In this document: positions 20,664 to 28,978 of the stretch, one piece after another
Position numbering within the stretch: the stretch's first letter is position 1
How the letters are laid out: each line of letters begins with the position of its first letter
Assembly (NCBI RefSeq): GCF_000429785.1
Contig: NZ_AUCN01000009.1
Coordinates: forward strand, 558,001-622,000
DNA length: 64,000 nt
Direction: 5' to 3'
Source: Chitinibacter tainanensis DSM 15459
GTDB taxonomy: Bacteria > Pseudomonadota > Gammaproteobacteria > Burkholderiales > Chitinibacteraceae
Notes under the pieces: model-generated
What the model was told of the DNA's origin: nothing
What the model saw: the letters and a program-made list of their open reading frames with translations, nothing else
The model's database searches: none
Program-made: the position numbers and the translations under genes

Positions 20664-21463
20664 TGAACTCACGCTTGCTGCGCCGAATGGGCGGCGCTTT
20701 GCTCTTTTCGGTATTAGTGGCGGCTTGTGCGAGCAAGCCCGTGGCTGAATTACCCCCGCTACGTATGGCCGCACAAACGGCTCATCAAAAGGCGTTAGAG
20801 GCGATACGGCAGGGTGATTTACCCACTGCGGCCGAATTTTGGCAGCAGGCCTTAAGCTTGTATCAGGCGCAGGATGACTGGAGCGGGCAGGGCGCAGCGC
20901 GCTTGGGCTTGGCGCAGATTGCCTTGCGCAATCAAGCGCCGACTGAGGCGCGCGATTGGTTGGCGCCGATGCTGGTGCAAACGCAGTTTGACCACGCGCT
21001 GCAGGCGCAGGCCCAGCTGCAAATGGCGCAAAGCTGGCTAAAGGCCGATGCCGGCGTGGCCGCCATGCATTTAATGGCGGCCGAGCAATGGTGCAAAAGC
21101 CAGTGTAGCTGGCGCTGGGCGGTGGCCAATCTGGCCACGCAAATTGCCTTGGCCAAGCAAGATTTCATGCGCGCCCGCAGCTTGGCTGAGGCCACTTTGG
21201 CGGCGATTCCCGCGAGCGAAACCGCCGAGCGTAGCCATGCGCACCGCTTGCTGGCCCAGGCCTTGTTGCCAAGTAATGCCACTCAGGCGCTGGCGCAGAT
21301 TGAGGCGGCTTTGGTCTTGGATCGCAGCTTGGCGCGACCGGACTGGTTGCGTGAAGATTTGCTGCTGCGTTTGCAGATTGCCAGCCAACTTGAGCAGGCA
21401 GAATTGATTAAAGACACGCAGGCGAGGCTCGATAGCCTTTGCGCCGCGGTGGTTTGCCGCTAA
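20663..21463 (+). CDS. TPR-like lipoprotein of the MCE operon
   Basis: 266 residues. Lipoprotein signal peptide with lipobox VAAC, giving lipidated Cys22. The rest is helical with repeat-like pairs of helices (QKALEAIRQGDLPTAAEFW; AAEQWCKSQCSW) of tetratricopeptide type. The Ser at +3 and Ala at +2 after the Cys do not suggest inner-membrane retention, so an outer-membrane anchor is likely. The start overlaps the MCE stop as TAATG. In place of the usual auxiliary lipoprotein (DUF330/PqiC-like) this operon has a TPR protein; a role in docking the MCE protein to the outer membrane is inference. Confidence 0.75.
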   Translation: MNSRLLRRMGGALLFSVLVAACASKPVAELPPLRMAAQTAHQKALEAIRQGDLPTAAEFWQQALSLYQAQDDWSGQGAARLGLAQIALRNQAPTEARDWLAPMLVQTQFDHALQAQAQLQMAQSWLKADAGVAAMHLMAAEQWCKSQCSWRWAVANLATQIALAKQDFMRARSLAEATLAAIPASETAERSHAHRLLAQALLPSNATQALAQIEAALVLDRSLARPDWLREDLLLRLQIASQLEQAELIKDTQARLDSLCAAVVCR

Positions 21464-21468
21464 GCGGC

Positions 21469-21498
21469 TTGCCCGGCGCTGCGGTTAGCGGCTATAAT
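21469..21498 (+). promoter_or_regulatory. Sigma-70-type promoter of rpsB-tsf
   Basis: TTGCCC at 21469-21474 and a consensus TATAAT at 21493-21498, spacer 18 nt. It leaves a leader of roughly 125 nt before rpsB. It starts just beyond the lipoprotein stop codon. Confidence 0.6.
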
Positions 21499-21504
21499 CG
21501 TCGA

Positions 21505-21630
21505 CTAGCTGTACAAATGGTTGTGCAGTAAATCTCCCGTTCGCGGCTCAGAGGTGTTTGTTGGGGTGTAAATCCTTGGCAAATTCCAGCGAACGGTAAG
21601 ACCTTAACCCCTGAGACTTTGGAGAAATCA
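21505..21630 (+). promoter_or_regulatory. rpsB leader: Structured 5' leader of rpsB
   Basis: The leader contains long-range complementarity: CGTTCGC near 21539 pairs with GCGAACG near 21590, and CTCAGAGG near 21547 can pair with CCCCTGAG near 21608, next to the ribosome-binding site GGAGAA. In enterobacteria the rpsB leader is a structured site through which S2 represses its own synthesis. The same type of control is inferred here from position and pairing. Confidence 0.45.
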
Positions 21631-22356
21631 ATGTCTGTTAGCATGCGCGATATGCTGGAAGCCGGCGTACACTTCGGCCACCAAACCCGTTACTGGAACC
21701 CGAAAATGGGCAAATACATTTTCGGTGCTCGCAACAAGATTCACATCATCAACCTCGAAAAAACTCTGCCAATGTTTGAAGATGCACTGAAATTCGTGCG
21801 TCAACTGTCTGCAAACAAAGGCAACGTTCTGTTCGTAGGTACTAAACGCGCTGCTCGCGAAATCATCGCTGAAGAAGCTGCTCGCGCTAACGCGCCTTAC
21901 GTTGATCACCGCTGGTTGGGCGGTATGCTGACGAACTACAAAACCGTTAAGCAATCGATCAAACGCATGAACGACATGAAAGCTGTGCTGGAAAATGCTG
22001 AAGGCACCGGCTACGGCAAGAAAGAACTGTTGGACATGAAACGTGAAGTTGAAAAACTGGAGCGTTCACTGGGCGGCATCAAAGAGATGGGCGGCCTGCC
22101 AGACGCGATTTTCGTAGTTGATACCGGCTATCAAGCAGGTACTGTGGTTGAAGCCAAAAAACTGGGTATTCCAGTGATTGGTGTAGTTGATACCAACAAC
22201 AGCCCAGACGGCATCGATTACGTTATTCCTGGTAACGATGACTCTTCTCGCGCCATTCGCCTGTACGCTCGTGCAGTGGCTGATGCTGTGCTGGAAGGCC
22301 GTAACCAAGCGACTCAAGCTCTGGTTGCTGCAGTTAGCGAAGCTGCTGCTGAGTAA
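21631..22356 (+). CDS. rpsB: 30S ribosomal protein S2
   Basis: 241 residues from the ATG at 21631, with GGAGAA a few bases upstream; an in-frame TTG 12 nt earlier is inside the ribosome-binding site region and is rejected. [25 protein letters not shown] is the near-invariant S2 N-terminus, and PDAIFVVDT and [21 protein letters not shown] the conserved C-terminal part. First gene of the translation/envelope cluster; adjacent tsf is separated by an intrinsic terminator. Confidence 0.99.
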   Translation: MSVSMRDMLEAGVHFGHQTRYWNPKMGKYIFGARNKIHIINLEKTLPMFEDALKFVRQLSANKGNVLFVGTKRAAREIIAEEAARANAPYVDHRWLGGMLTNYKTVKQSIKRMNDMKAVLENAEGTGYGKKELLDMKREVEKLERSLGGIKEMGGLPDAIFVVDTGYQAGTVVEAKKLGIPVIGVVDTNNSPDGIDYVIPGNDDSSRAIRLYARAVADAVLEGRNQATQALVAAVSEAAAE

Positions 22357-22380
22357 TCTAGCGCTAAAGCTAAACTCGCA

Positions 22381-22405
22381 AAAAGGGGCGTTTCGCCCCT
22401 TTTTT
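22381..22405 (+). terminator. Intercistronic terminator between rpsB and tsf
   Basis: Perfect stem AAAAGGGGCG/CGCCCCTTTT with loop TTT and a further run of T. A strong hairpin between two genes of one operon: it probably lets part of the transcripts through, lowering tsf relative to rpsB. The same arrangement is known in E. coli. Confidence 0.88.
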
Positions 22406-22450
22406 GTAACAATATTCCAATAGACTGAAATCCTCATTCAGGAGAAATTC

Positions 22451-23329
22451 ATGGCTGCGATTACTGCAAAAATGGTCAGCGAACTGCGCGAAATGACCGG
22501 CTTGGGCATGATGGAGTGCAAAAAAGCACTGGTAGAAGCCGATGGCGACATCAAGAAAGCTGAAGAAGCGCTGCGTATCAAGTCAGGCGCTAAAGCGTCT
22601 AAGATGGCTGGCCGTACCGCTGCTGAAGGCGTGGTTAAAGCATTTATCGCTGATGACAAGAAAGTGGGCGCAATCATCGAAGTTAACTGCGAAACCGACT
22701 TCGTGGGTAAAGATGAGAGCTTCGGTGCGTTCGTGACTGCTTGTGCTAAAGCCGTTGTCGTTGGCAACCCAGCTAACGTAGAAGAATTGGCTGCTGTGGT
22801 GACCGATTCTGGCGAAACCGTAGAAGATCTGCGCAAAGCTATTGTGGCAAAACTGGGCGAGAACATGACTCTGCGTCGTTTCGTGCGCTACCAGACCGAA
22901 GGCCAGCTGGCTGCTTACATCCACGGCGCGAAAGTGGGCGTACTGGTTGATCTGACCGGTGGCGACGAGCAACTGGGCAAAGATATTGCTATGCACATCG
23001 CTGCGGCGAAACCAAAAGCACTGGATGCTTCAGGTGTTGATGCAGAAGCTATCGAAACTGAGCGTCGTGTTGCGATCGAGCGCGCGAAAGAAGCTGGCAA
23101 GCCAGAAGCGATGCTGGAAAAAATCGCCGAAGGTACCGTGCAGAAATTCCTGAAAGACGTGACTCTGCTGTCACAGCCTTTCGTGAAAGATGACAAAGTA
23201 ACCATCGAGCAACTGCTGAAATCAAATTCAGCCGCTGTAAATGCATTCGCAACTTTCGTAGTTGGCGAAGGCATTGAGAAGAAAGTGGTAGATTACGCCG
23301 CTGAAGTTGCTGCTGCTGCACAACTGTAA
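22451..23329 (+). CDS. tsf: Translation elongation factor Ts
   Basis: 292 residues. UBA-like N-terminus [20 protein letters not shown], followed by the core with [15 protein letters not shown], the region that contacts EF-Tu. It acts as guanine-nucleotide exchange factor for EF-Tu. AGGAG is 7 nt before the start. Followed by a hairpin at 23350-23374 and then pyrH. Confidence 0.99.
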   Translation: MAAITAKMVSELREMTGLGMMECKKALVEADGDIKKAEEALRIKSGAKASKMAGRTAAEGVVKAFIADDKKVGAIIEVNCETDFVGKDESFGAFVTACAKAVVVGNPANVEELAAVVTDSGETVEDLRKAIVAKLGENMTLRRFVRYQTEGQLAAYIHGAKVGVLVDLTGGDEQLGKDIAMHIAAAKPKALDASGVDAEAIETERRVAIERAKEAGKPEAMLEKIAEGTVQKFLKDVTLLSQPFVKDDKVTIEQLLKSNSAAVNAFATFVVGEGIEKKVVDYAAEVAAAAQL

Positions 23330-23349
23330 GTCTGTACTAGACTGAAATG

Positions 23350-23374
23350 AACGCCGCGCCCTTGGTGCGGCGTT
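23350..23374 (+). terminator. Hairpin between tsf and pyrH
   Basis: Stem AACGCCGC/GCGGCGTT, extendable to 11 bp with a CTT loop. It has only a three-T tail, so it is probably a partial terminator or RNA-stability element. Confidence 0.5.
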
Positions 23375-23415
23375 TGCACGACCACGCCCGAGTTAACACT
23401 ACATAGGAACAAGAT

Positions 23416-24135
23416 ATGAGCCTGCCTAAAAAATATAACCGTATTCTGTTGAAACTCTCCGGCGAAGCTTTGATGGGGGATGATAGCTACGGCATTAACC
23501 GTGCCACCATCGACCGGATCGTGCAAGAAATCAAAGAAGTGGTTGATCTGGGTGTGCAGGTGGCGGTGGTGATTGGCGGCGGGAATATTTTCCGTGGCGT
23601 AGCGCCTGCAGCCTCAGGTATGGATCGTGCCACGGCCGATTATATGGGTATGCTGGCCACCGTGATGAACGCGCTGGCCCTGCAAGACGCAATGCGTCAC
23701 GCCGGGATTGTTTCGCGCGTACAGTCTGCCCTGACTATCCAGCAAGTGGCGGAGCCTTATATCCGCGGTAAAGCGATTCGTTACCTCGAAGAAGGTAAAG
23801 TGGTTATTTTTGGTGCCGGTACTGGTAATCCGTTCTTTACCACCGATACTGCCGCCGCCCTGCGCGGGATGGAAGTCGGGGCAGATATCGTGCTGAAAGC
23901 CACCAAGGTCGATGGCGTTTATACCGATGATCCGAAGAAAAACCCGGATGCGGTGCGTTATCACACAGTGACGTTTGATGAGGCAATTGGTCGCAATCTG
24001 AAGGTAATGGATGCCACTGCCTTTGCCTTGTGCCGCGATCAGAAGATGAATATTTGTGTGCTGAGCATCTTTAAGCAAGGCGCGCTTAAGCGTGTGGTGC
24101 TTGGGGAAGACGAGGGTACACTGGTACACTGCTAA
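23416..24135 (+). CDS. pyrH: UMP kinase
   Basis: 239 residues of the amino-acid-kinase fold. [13 protein letters not shown] (phosphate loop), [28 protein letters not shown] and [19 protein letters not shown] are diagnostic. It phosphorylates UMP to UDP, feeding pyrimidine nucleotides. Gene order tsf-pyrH-frr is the standard proteobacterial one. Confidence 0.98.
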   Translation: MSLPKKYNRILLKLSGEALMGDDSYGINRATIDRIVQEIKEVVDLGVQVAVVIGGGNIFRGVAPAASGMDRATADYMGMLATVMNALALQDAMRHAGIVSRVQSALTIQQVAEPYIRGKAIRYLEEGKVVIFGAGTGNPFFTTDTAAALRGMEVGADIVLKATKVDGVYTDDPKKNPDAVRYHTVTFDEAIGRNLKVMDATAFALCRDQKMNICVLSIFKQGALKRVVLGEDEGTLVHC

Positions 24136-24156
24136 GATTGTATCGAACTCATTGCA

Positions 24157-24186
24157 ACGGGCGGGTATAATCCCGCCTGTTTTTTT
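24157..24186 (+). terminator. Intrinsic terminator between pyrH and frr
   Basis: Stem of 9 bp (ACGGGCGGG with CCCGCCTGT, one G-T pair) closing the loop TATAAT, followed by a run of seven T. As frr lies only 43 nt downstream it probably works as an attenuator rather than an end point. Confidence 0.8.
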
Positions 24187-24228
24187 ATTGCCGCCTTAAC
24201 TGAAGACGTGTTGTAGAGGTAAGTTGAC

Positions 24229-24786
24229 ATGATTGCTGATCTGAAAAAAACCACCGAAGAAAAAATGCAGAAAACCGCCGAGAAATTGCGGACGGATTTG
24301 GCGAAAGTACGTACTGGCCGCGCTACCACAGGCCTCTTGGATCACATTCAGGTTGAATACTATGGCAGCCCTGTGCCGGTAAATCAGGTGGCCAATATCA
24401 CCTTGATCGATTCACGGACGATTGGTGTGCAGCCATATGAAAAAACCATGGTATCGAAAGTCGAAAAAGCGATTCGTGATAGCGATCTGGGCCTAAACCC
24501 AGCTTCTCAGGGCGATGTGATTCGCGTGCCGATGCCCATGCTGACGGAAGAGCGCCGTAAAGACCTGATCAAAGTGGTGCGCAGCGAAACCGAAGACGCA
24601 CGCGTTGCCGTGCGTAATGTCCGCCGTGATGCGAATGATCAGCTCAAGCGCGCCGTGAAAGATAAAGAAGTGTCGGAAGATGATGAGCGTCGCGCACAAG
24701 ACGAAATCCAGAAACTGACCGACAAATACATCGCCGAGCTGGATCGTCAACTGGCCGATAAAGAAAAAGAGCTGATGACTATCTAA
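24229..24786 (+). CDS. frr: Ribosome recycling factor
   Basis: 185 residues, the standard length. [15 protein letters not shown] and [14 protein letters not shown], and the C-terminal [18 protein letters not shown], are conserved. With EF-G it splits post-termination ribosomes. GAGGT lies upstream of the ATG. Confidence 0.98.
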   Translation: MIADLKKTTEEKMQKTAEKLRTDLAKVRTGRATTGLLDHIQVEYYGSPVPVNQVANITLIDSRTIGVQPYEKTMVSKVEKAIRDSDLGLNPASQGDVIRVPMPMLTEERRKDLIKVVRSETEDARVAVRNVRRDANDQLKRAVKDKEVSEDDERRAQDEIQKLTDKYIAELDRQLADKEKELMTI

Positions 24787-24800
24787 GAAAGGCAGTAAAC

Positions 24801-25568
24801 GTGGCTTTGTTTAATCGCGCAAGCGAGCAGGAACCTGTCGATATTCGGCAGGGCAAGCTACCCCAGCACATTGCCATCATCATGGATGGCAATGGCCGCT
24901 GGGCCAAAAAACGCATGATGCCCCGGGTGTATGGGCACAAAAAAGGCGTCGATGCGCTGCGGGAAGTAATTCGGGCTTGTGATGAGCTGAAAGTCGGTTA
25001 CCTAACTGTATTTGCGTTTTCGAGTGAAAACTGGCGTCGCCCAGCCGAAGAAGTCTCCTTTCTGATGGGACTCTTCTTGCAGGTGCTCAATAGCGAAATC
25101 GAGCGCATGCAGCGCAACAATATTCGCCTCAAGATCATTGGCAGTCGAGAGAAATTCTCAGCTGAGCTGGTGGCCATGATTGACGATGCTGAGCGCAAAA
25201 CCGCCACTAATACCGGACTTTGCCTAACTATTGCCGCCGATTATGGTGGCCAGTGGGATATTACCCAGGCAACCAAAGCGCTGCTACGCCACGCCCCGGA
25301 AAAGCTGGAAAGCTATACCCCCGAAGATCTGATCCCGTATTTGGCAATGAATTATGCGCCGGATCCCGATCTCTTCATTCGCACCGGTGGTGAGCAGCGG
25401 ATCAGTAATTTCCTGCTCTGGCAGCTAGCTTATACCGAACTCTTCTTTACTGATTTGGCCTGGCCAGAATTTGGCCGCGCCGAGCTATTTGATTCGATTG
25501 CCTGGTATCAGCAGCGCGAGCGCCGTTTTGGGCGAATCAGTGAGCAATTGAGCGAAGACAATGCTTAA
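24801..25568 (+). CDS. uppS: Undecaprenyl pyrophosphate synthase (isoprenyl transferase)
   Basis: 255 residues from a GTG at 24801, 14 nt after frr. The cis-prenyltransferase motif HIAIIMDGNGRWAKKR contains the catalytic Asp29; FSSENWRRP and DLFIRTGGEQRISNF follow. It makes C55 undecaprenyl diphosphate, lipid carrier for peptidoglycan and O-antigen. Its 3' end overlaps cdsA by 8 nt. Confidence 0.97.
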   Translation: MALFNRASEQEPVDIRQGKLPQHIAIIMDGNGRWAKKRMMPRVYGHKKGVDALREVIRACDELKVGYLTVFAFSSENWRRPAEEVSFLMGLFLQVLNSEIERMQRNNIRLKIIGSREKFSAELVAMIDDAERKTATNTGLCLTIAADYGGQWDITQATKALLRHAPEKLESYTPEDLIPYLAMNYAPDPDLFIRTGGEQRISNFLLWQLAYTELFFTDLAWPEFGRAELFDSIAWYQQRERRFGRISEQLSEDNA

Positions 25569-26382
25569 ATCTCGTATTTTAACGGCCTGTGTACTATTTC
25601 CATTGGTGGCGGCGGCGCTGTTCTGGCTGCCTCCACAGGGTTGGAATTTGTTTTGCGCAGGTTTGTTGGCGGTGGCCGCTTGGGAGTGGCAGTCGCTCTC
25701 TGGGATGAAGGGCTGGTTGGCTCGCATCTATCCGGCCTTGGTGCCGCTGGTGTTTTTGCTGGCATGGTATGGCCTACCAGGCATGATGCGGGTGGGGCTC
25801 TTGTATGCCGCTGCGGGCTTCTGGGTGCTGATCGTGCCCGTATGGCTGCGCAAAAAATGGGTATTGCAACAGGCGGGTAACCTCAATGCCTTACTGGGTA
25901 TCGCGCTGCTAGTGCCAGCGGCTATGGCGATGATTGTCTTGCATCCAGATGGTATTACTTTGTTGGCCGTGTTCATGGTGGCCTGGATTGCCGATACCTT
26001 TGCCTATTTTAGTGGTAAGGCATTTGGCAAACACAAACTGGCGCCGACCATCAGCCCCGGTAAAAGCTGGGAAGGGGTAGTGGGCGGTACGCTGGCGGTG
26101 ATTGTGTATGTACAGCTATTACCTAAGCCATTTTCCTTGTTGGTGGGCTCGCCAGAATTTGATTCCCCATTGTCGCAAGCCGCGCTCTGGCTCTTGATTG
26201 CGCTCCTGTTGACCGCGGTGAGCGTCATGGGTGATTTGCTAGAATCACTCTTTAAGCGCCAAGCGGGCATTAAAGATAGCAGCCGCCTACTGCCAGGGCA
26301 CGGCGGCGTGCTGGATCGTATTGATAGCTTGCTGGCGATATTGCCGGTTAGTGCCGCTATCTACTTATTAAGTTCTATTTGA
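25561..26382 (+). CDS. cdsA: Phosphatidate cytidylyltransferase (CDP-diacylglycerol synthase)
   Basis: 273 residues with about eight hydrophobic segments. [12 protein letters not shown] and the family signature [19 protein letters not shown] near the C-terminus identify CdsA. It converts phosphatidic acid and CTP to CDP-diacylglycerol in the inner membrane for phospholipid synthesis. Overlaps uppS by 8 nt and is followed after 22 nt by dxr. Confidence 0.97.
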   Translation: MLKSRILTACVLFPLVAAALFWLPPQGWNLFCAGLLAVAAWEWQSLSGMKGWLARIYPALVPLVFLLAWYGLPGMMRVGLLYAAAGFWVLIVPVWLRKKWVLQQAGNLNALLGIALLVPAAMAMIVLHPDGITLLAVFMVAWIADTFAYFSGKAFGKHKLAPTISPGKSWEGVVGGTLAVIVYVQLLPKPFSLLVGSPEFDSPLSQAALWLLIALLLTAVSVMGDLLESLFKRQAGIKDSSRLLPGHGGVLDRIDSLLAILPVSAAIYLLSSI

Positions 26383-26404
26383 AATTTGCCTTAGTAGGAA
26401 CGCT

Positions 26405-27610
26405 ATGTCCGTCGGACCGCAGAATGTTTGCATTCTTGGTGCAACTGGCAGCATCGGTCAAAGTACCCTTGATGTTATTGCCCGTCATCCAGAGCGCTAT
26501 CGTGTGTTTGCGATTAGTGGCGCCACGCAGGTAGAAAAACTCATCCAAATTGCGTTACAGCATCATCCTCGTTATCTGGTGGTGCTGGATGCCGCTGCTG
26601 CCACCAGCATTGCCGCGGCGCTGAAGGCGGCGCACTGCCTCACTGAGGTGTTGTGCGGAGCAGATGCCTTAATTGCGATTGCTACTGCGCCCGAAGTTGA
26701 CGCAGTGATGGCTGCGATCGTTGGGGCGGCCGGTATGCCAGCTACCTTGGCGGCGGCCAAAGCTGGCAAGCGCATTTTGCTGGCCAATAAAGAGACCCTG
26801 GTCTTGGCTGGCCGTCTGTTTATGCAGGCCGCTTCCGCCTCGGGCGCGGTACTGCTGCCGATTGATAGCGAGCACAACGCTATTTTCCAGTCTTTGCCAG
26901 AAAGCTACCGCGAGCATCCCTACCAGCAGTCATTGTCTGCTGCCGGGGTCGATAAACTTATCCTGACGGCTTCTGGCGGGCCGTTCCGCACCCGGCCTGC
27001 GGAGACGCTGGCTAGTATTACGCCAGCAGAAGCGGTAAAACACCCAAATTGGTCCATGGGGCGGAAAATCTCTGTGGATTCCGCCAGCCTGATGAATAAA
27101 GGCTTGGAAGTTATCGAGGCGCACTGGTTGTTTAATGCGCCGGTAGCGCAGATTGAGGTGATTGTTCACCCACAAAGCGTCATTCACTCCATGGTGCAAT
27201 ACCGCGATGGCTCAGTGCTGGCCCAACTGGGCACGCCGGATATGCGCACACCGATTGCCTATGGCCTTGCCTATCCTGAGCGGATCGCTGCCGGCGTGAA
27301 GCCACTGGATTTACTCAGTATTGCCCGTTTGGAATTTGAAGCGCCAGATCTAGAGCGTTTCCCTTGCTTGGCCCATGCGTTTGCTGCCATTGCGCAAGGT
27401 GGCGCAACCCCGGCCGTGCTGAATGCGGCCAATGAGGTGGCAGTGGAGTATTTCCTTGCGGGTGCCATCCGCTTTACGCAGATCCCTGAGCTGATTGCCG
27501 CCACGGTGGAACAGTGCCACGCCGTGAGTGATGAATCACTAGAAGCCTTGCTGGCGGCGGATCGACTAGCGCGTAGCACTGCGCTGCAGCTGATTGGACG
27601 CTGGAGCTAA
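26405..27610 (+). CDS. dxr: 1-deoxy-D-xylulose 5-phosphate reductoisomerase
   Basis: 401 residues. NADPH-binding [15 protein letters not shown] at the N-terminus; [23 protein letters not shown] and [19 protein letters not shown] carry the metal and substrate-binding residues. Second step of the MEP isoprenoid pathway, which supplies UppS. Two nt separate it from rseP. Confidence 0.98.
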   Translation: MSVGPQNVCILGATGSIGQSTLDVIARHPERYRVFAISGATQVEKLIQIALQHHPRYLVVLDAAAATSIAAALKAAHCLTEVLCGADALIAIATAPEVDAVMAAIVGAAGMPATLAAAKAGKRILLANKETLVLAGRLFMQAASASGAVLLPIDSEHNAIFQSLPESYREHPYQQSLSAAGVDKLILTASGGPFRTRPAETLASITPAEAVKHPNWSMGRKISVDSASLMNKGLEVIEAHWLFNAPVAQIEVIVHPQSVIHSMVQYRDGSVLAQLGTPDMRTPIAYGLAYPERIAAGVKPLDLLSIARLEFEAPDLERFPCLAHAFAAIAQGGATPAVLNAANEVAVEYFLAGAIRFTQIPELIAATVEQCHAVSDESLEALLAADRLARSTALQLIGRWS

Positions 27611-27612
27611 GT

Positions 27613-28956
27613 ATGATTACCCTGCTTTCCTTTGTTTTGGCAATTGGTCTACTAGTATTTGTCCATGAGTACGGTCATTATTGGGTTGCCAAACGATGCG
27701 GGGTGGGGGTATTAACTTTTTCGATTGGTTTTGGGCGTCCAATTGGGCAGTGGCAGCGTGGTGAAACCACTTGGCAGATTGCTTTAATCCCATTGGGTGG
27801 TTTTGTCCGGCTGATGGATGAGCGTGAAGCGCCAGTCGAAGCCAGGCAGCGGCAGCGCGCCTTTAATCGGCAGGCGCCGTGGAAAAAAATCGCTGTCGTG
27901 GCCGCTGGGCCGCTGGCAAATTTGATTTTTGCGGTACTGGCTTTTTCGCTCTGCTATTGGCATGGTGTACCGACCATGCAGGCGCGAGTTGCCATGGTGA
28001 CACCTGCCAGTATTGCCGCGCAGGCTGGCTTAGTCAGCGGCGATAAGGTGCTGACGGTTGCCGACCAGCCGGTGGCCACATGGGAGCAATTACAAATTGC
28101 ACTCTTTGCCGAGGCGGGGAATGAATCGGTTGCGCTTAAAGTGCAATCACGAGCAGGTGGCGAGCGGATGATCGACTTGCCGCTCAGCAAACTGCCCCGC
28201 GAAGAGTTCGATCAGCAACTATTGCTGCGCTTAGGTTTGAGCCCCTTCGCACTCTTGCCGGTGATTGAAGAAGTGCAGGCTGGGAGTGCCGCGGCACTGG
28301 CAGGCTTGCAAGCAGGTGATCGTATTGTGCAGATTAATGGCCATCTGGTTACAGATTGGTCTGCCGTGCAATCGGCAGTGAAATCCAGCGCTGGACGCCC
28401 TTTGAACCTGCGCGTTGACCGCCAAGATCAGCAATTGCAATTTCAAGTGACGCCGGTCATGGCAACCCAAGCCGATGGCTCGTCGCAGCCAAGACTAGGG
28501 ATCTCGCCACGGGCAGATGCAGCCTTTAATCAGCAGCAACTGGTGCAGGAGCAATACGCAATGCCAGCGGTGCTGTGGGTGGGGGCTGAAAAAACCTGGC
28601 AAATGTCACTGATGACGGTGCAAATGTTCGGCAAAATGCTGGTAGGCGCGCTTTCGCCAAAGCAAATCAGCGGCCCACTTGGAATTGCCGAATACGCTGG
28701 CCAAAGTGCGCAGCTAGGTTGGCTGGCCTATTTGCAGTTTTTGGCGCTGATCAGCATAAGCCTTGGTGTATTGAATCTGCTGCCCGTGCCAATACTGGAC
28801 GGTGGGCATTTGCTGTATCATAGCTACGAATTACTAACGGGTAAGACTGTGTCTGCCGCGCTCACGGAATGGCTCCAGCGCATTGGTCTTGCCTTGTTAC
28901 TCACCCTTATGGCCGTGGCATTGTTTAATGATGTCACTCGGTTGTTGCTTCATTGA
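27613..28956 (+). CDS. rseP: Site-2 zinc metalloprotease RseP
   Basis: 447 residues. Catalytic zinc motif HEYGH (His18, Glu19, His22) in the first transmembrane helix; two periplasmic PDZ domains (about 115-185 and 210-280, the second with GSAAALAGLQAGDRI); C-terminal membrane motif LLPVPILDGGHLL with the third zinc ligand. It performs intramembrane cleavage of anti-sigma factors and removes signal-peptide remnants. The position between dxr and bamA is conserved in Gram-negatives. Confidence 0.97.
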   Translation: MITLLSFVLAIGLLVFVHEYGHYWVAKRCGVGVLTFSIGFGRPIGQWQRGETTWQIALIPLGGFVRLMDEREAPVEARQRQRAFNRQAPWKKIAVVAAGPLANLIFAVLAFSLCYWHGVPTMQARVAMVTPASIAAQAGLVSGDKVLTVADQPVATWEQLQIALFAEAGNESVALKVQSRAGGERMIDLPLSKLPREEFDQQLLLRLGLSPFALLPVIEEVQAGSAAALAGLQAGDRIVQINGHLVTDWSAVQSAVKSSAGRPLNLRVDRQDQQLQFQVTPVMATQADGSSQPRLGISPRADAAFNQQQLVQEQYAMPAVLWVGAEKTWQMSLMTVQMFGKMLVGALSPKQISGPLGIAEYAGQSAQLGWLAYLQFLALISISLGVLNLLPVPILDGGHLLYHSYELLTGKTVSAALTEWLQRIGLALLLTLMAVALFNDVTRLLLH

Positions 28957-28978
28957 TCTGCTTGCATAGACGATAAAC

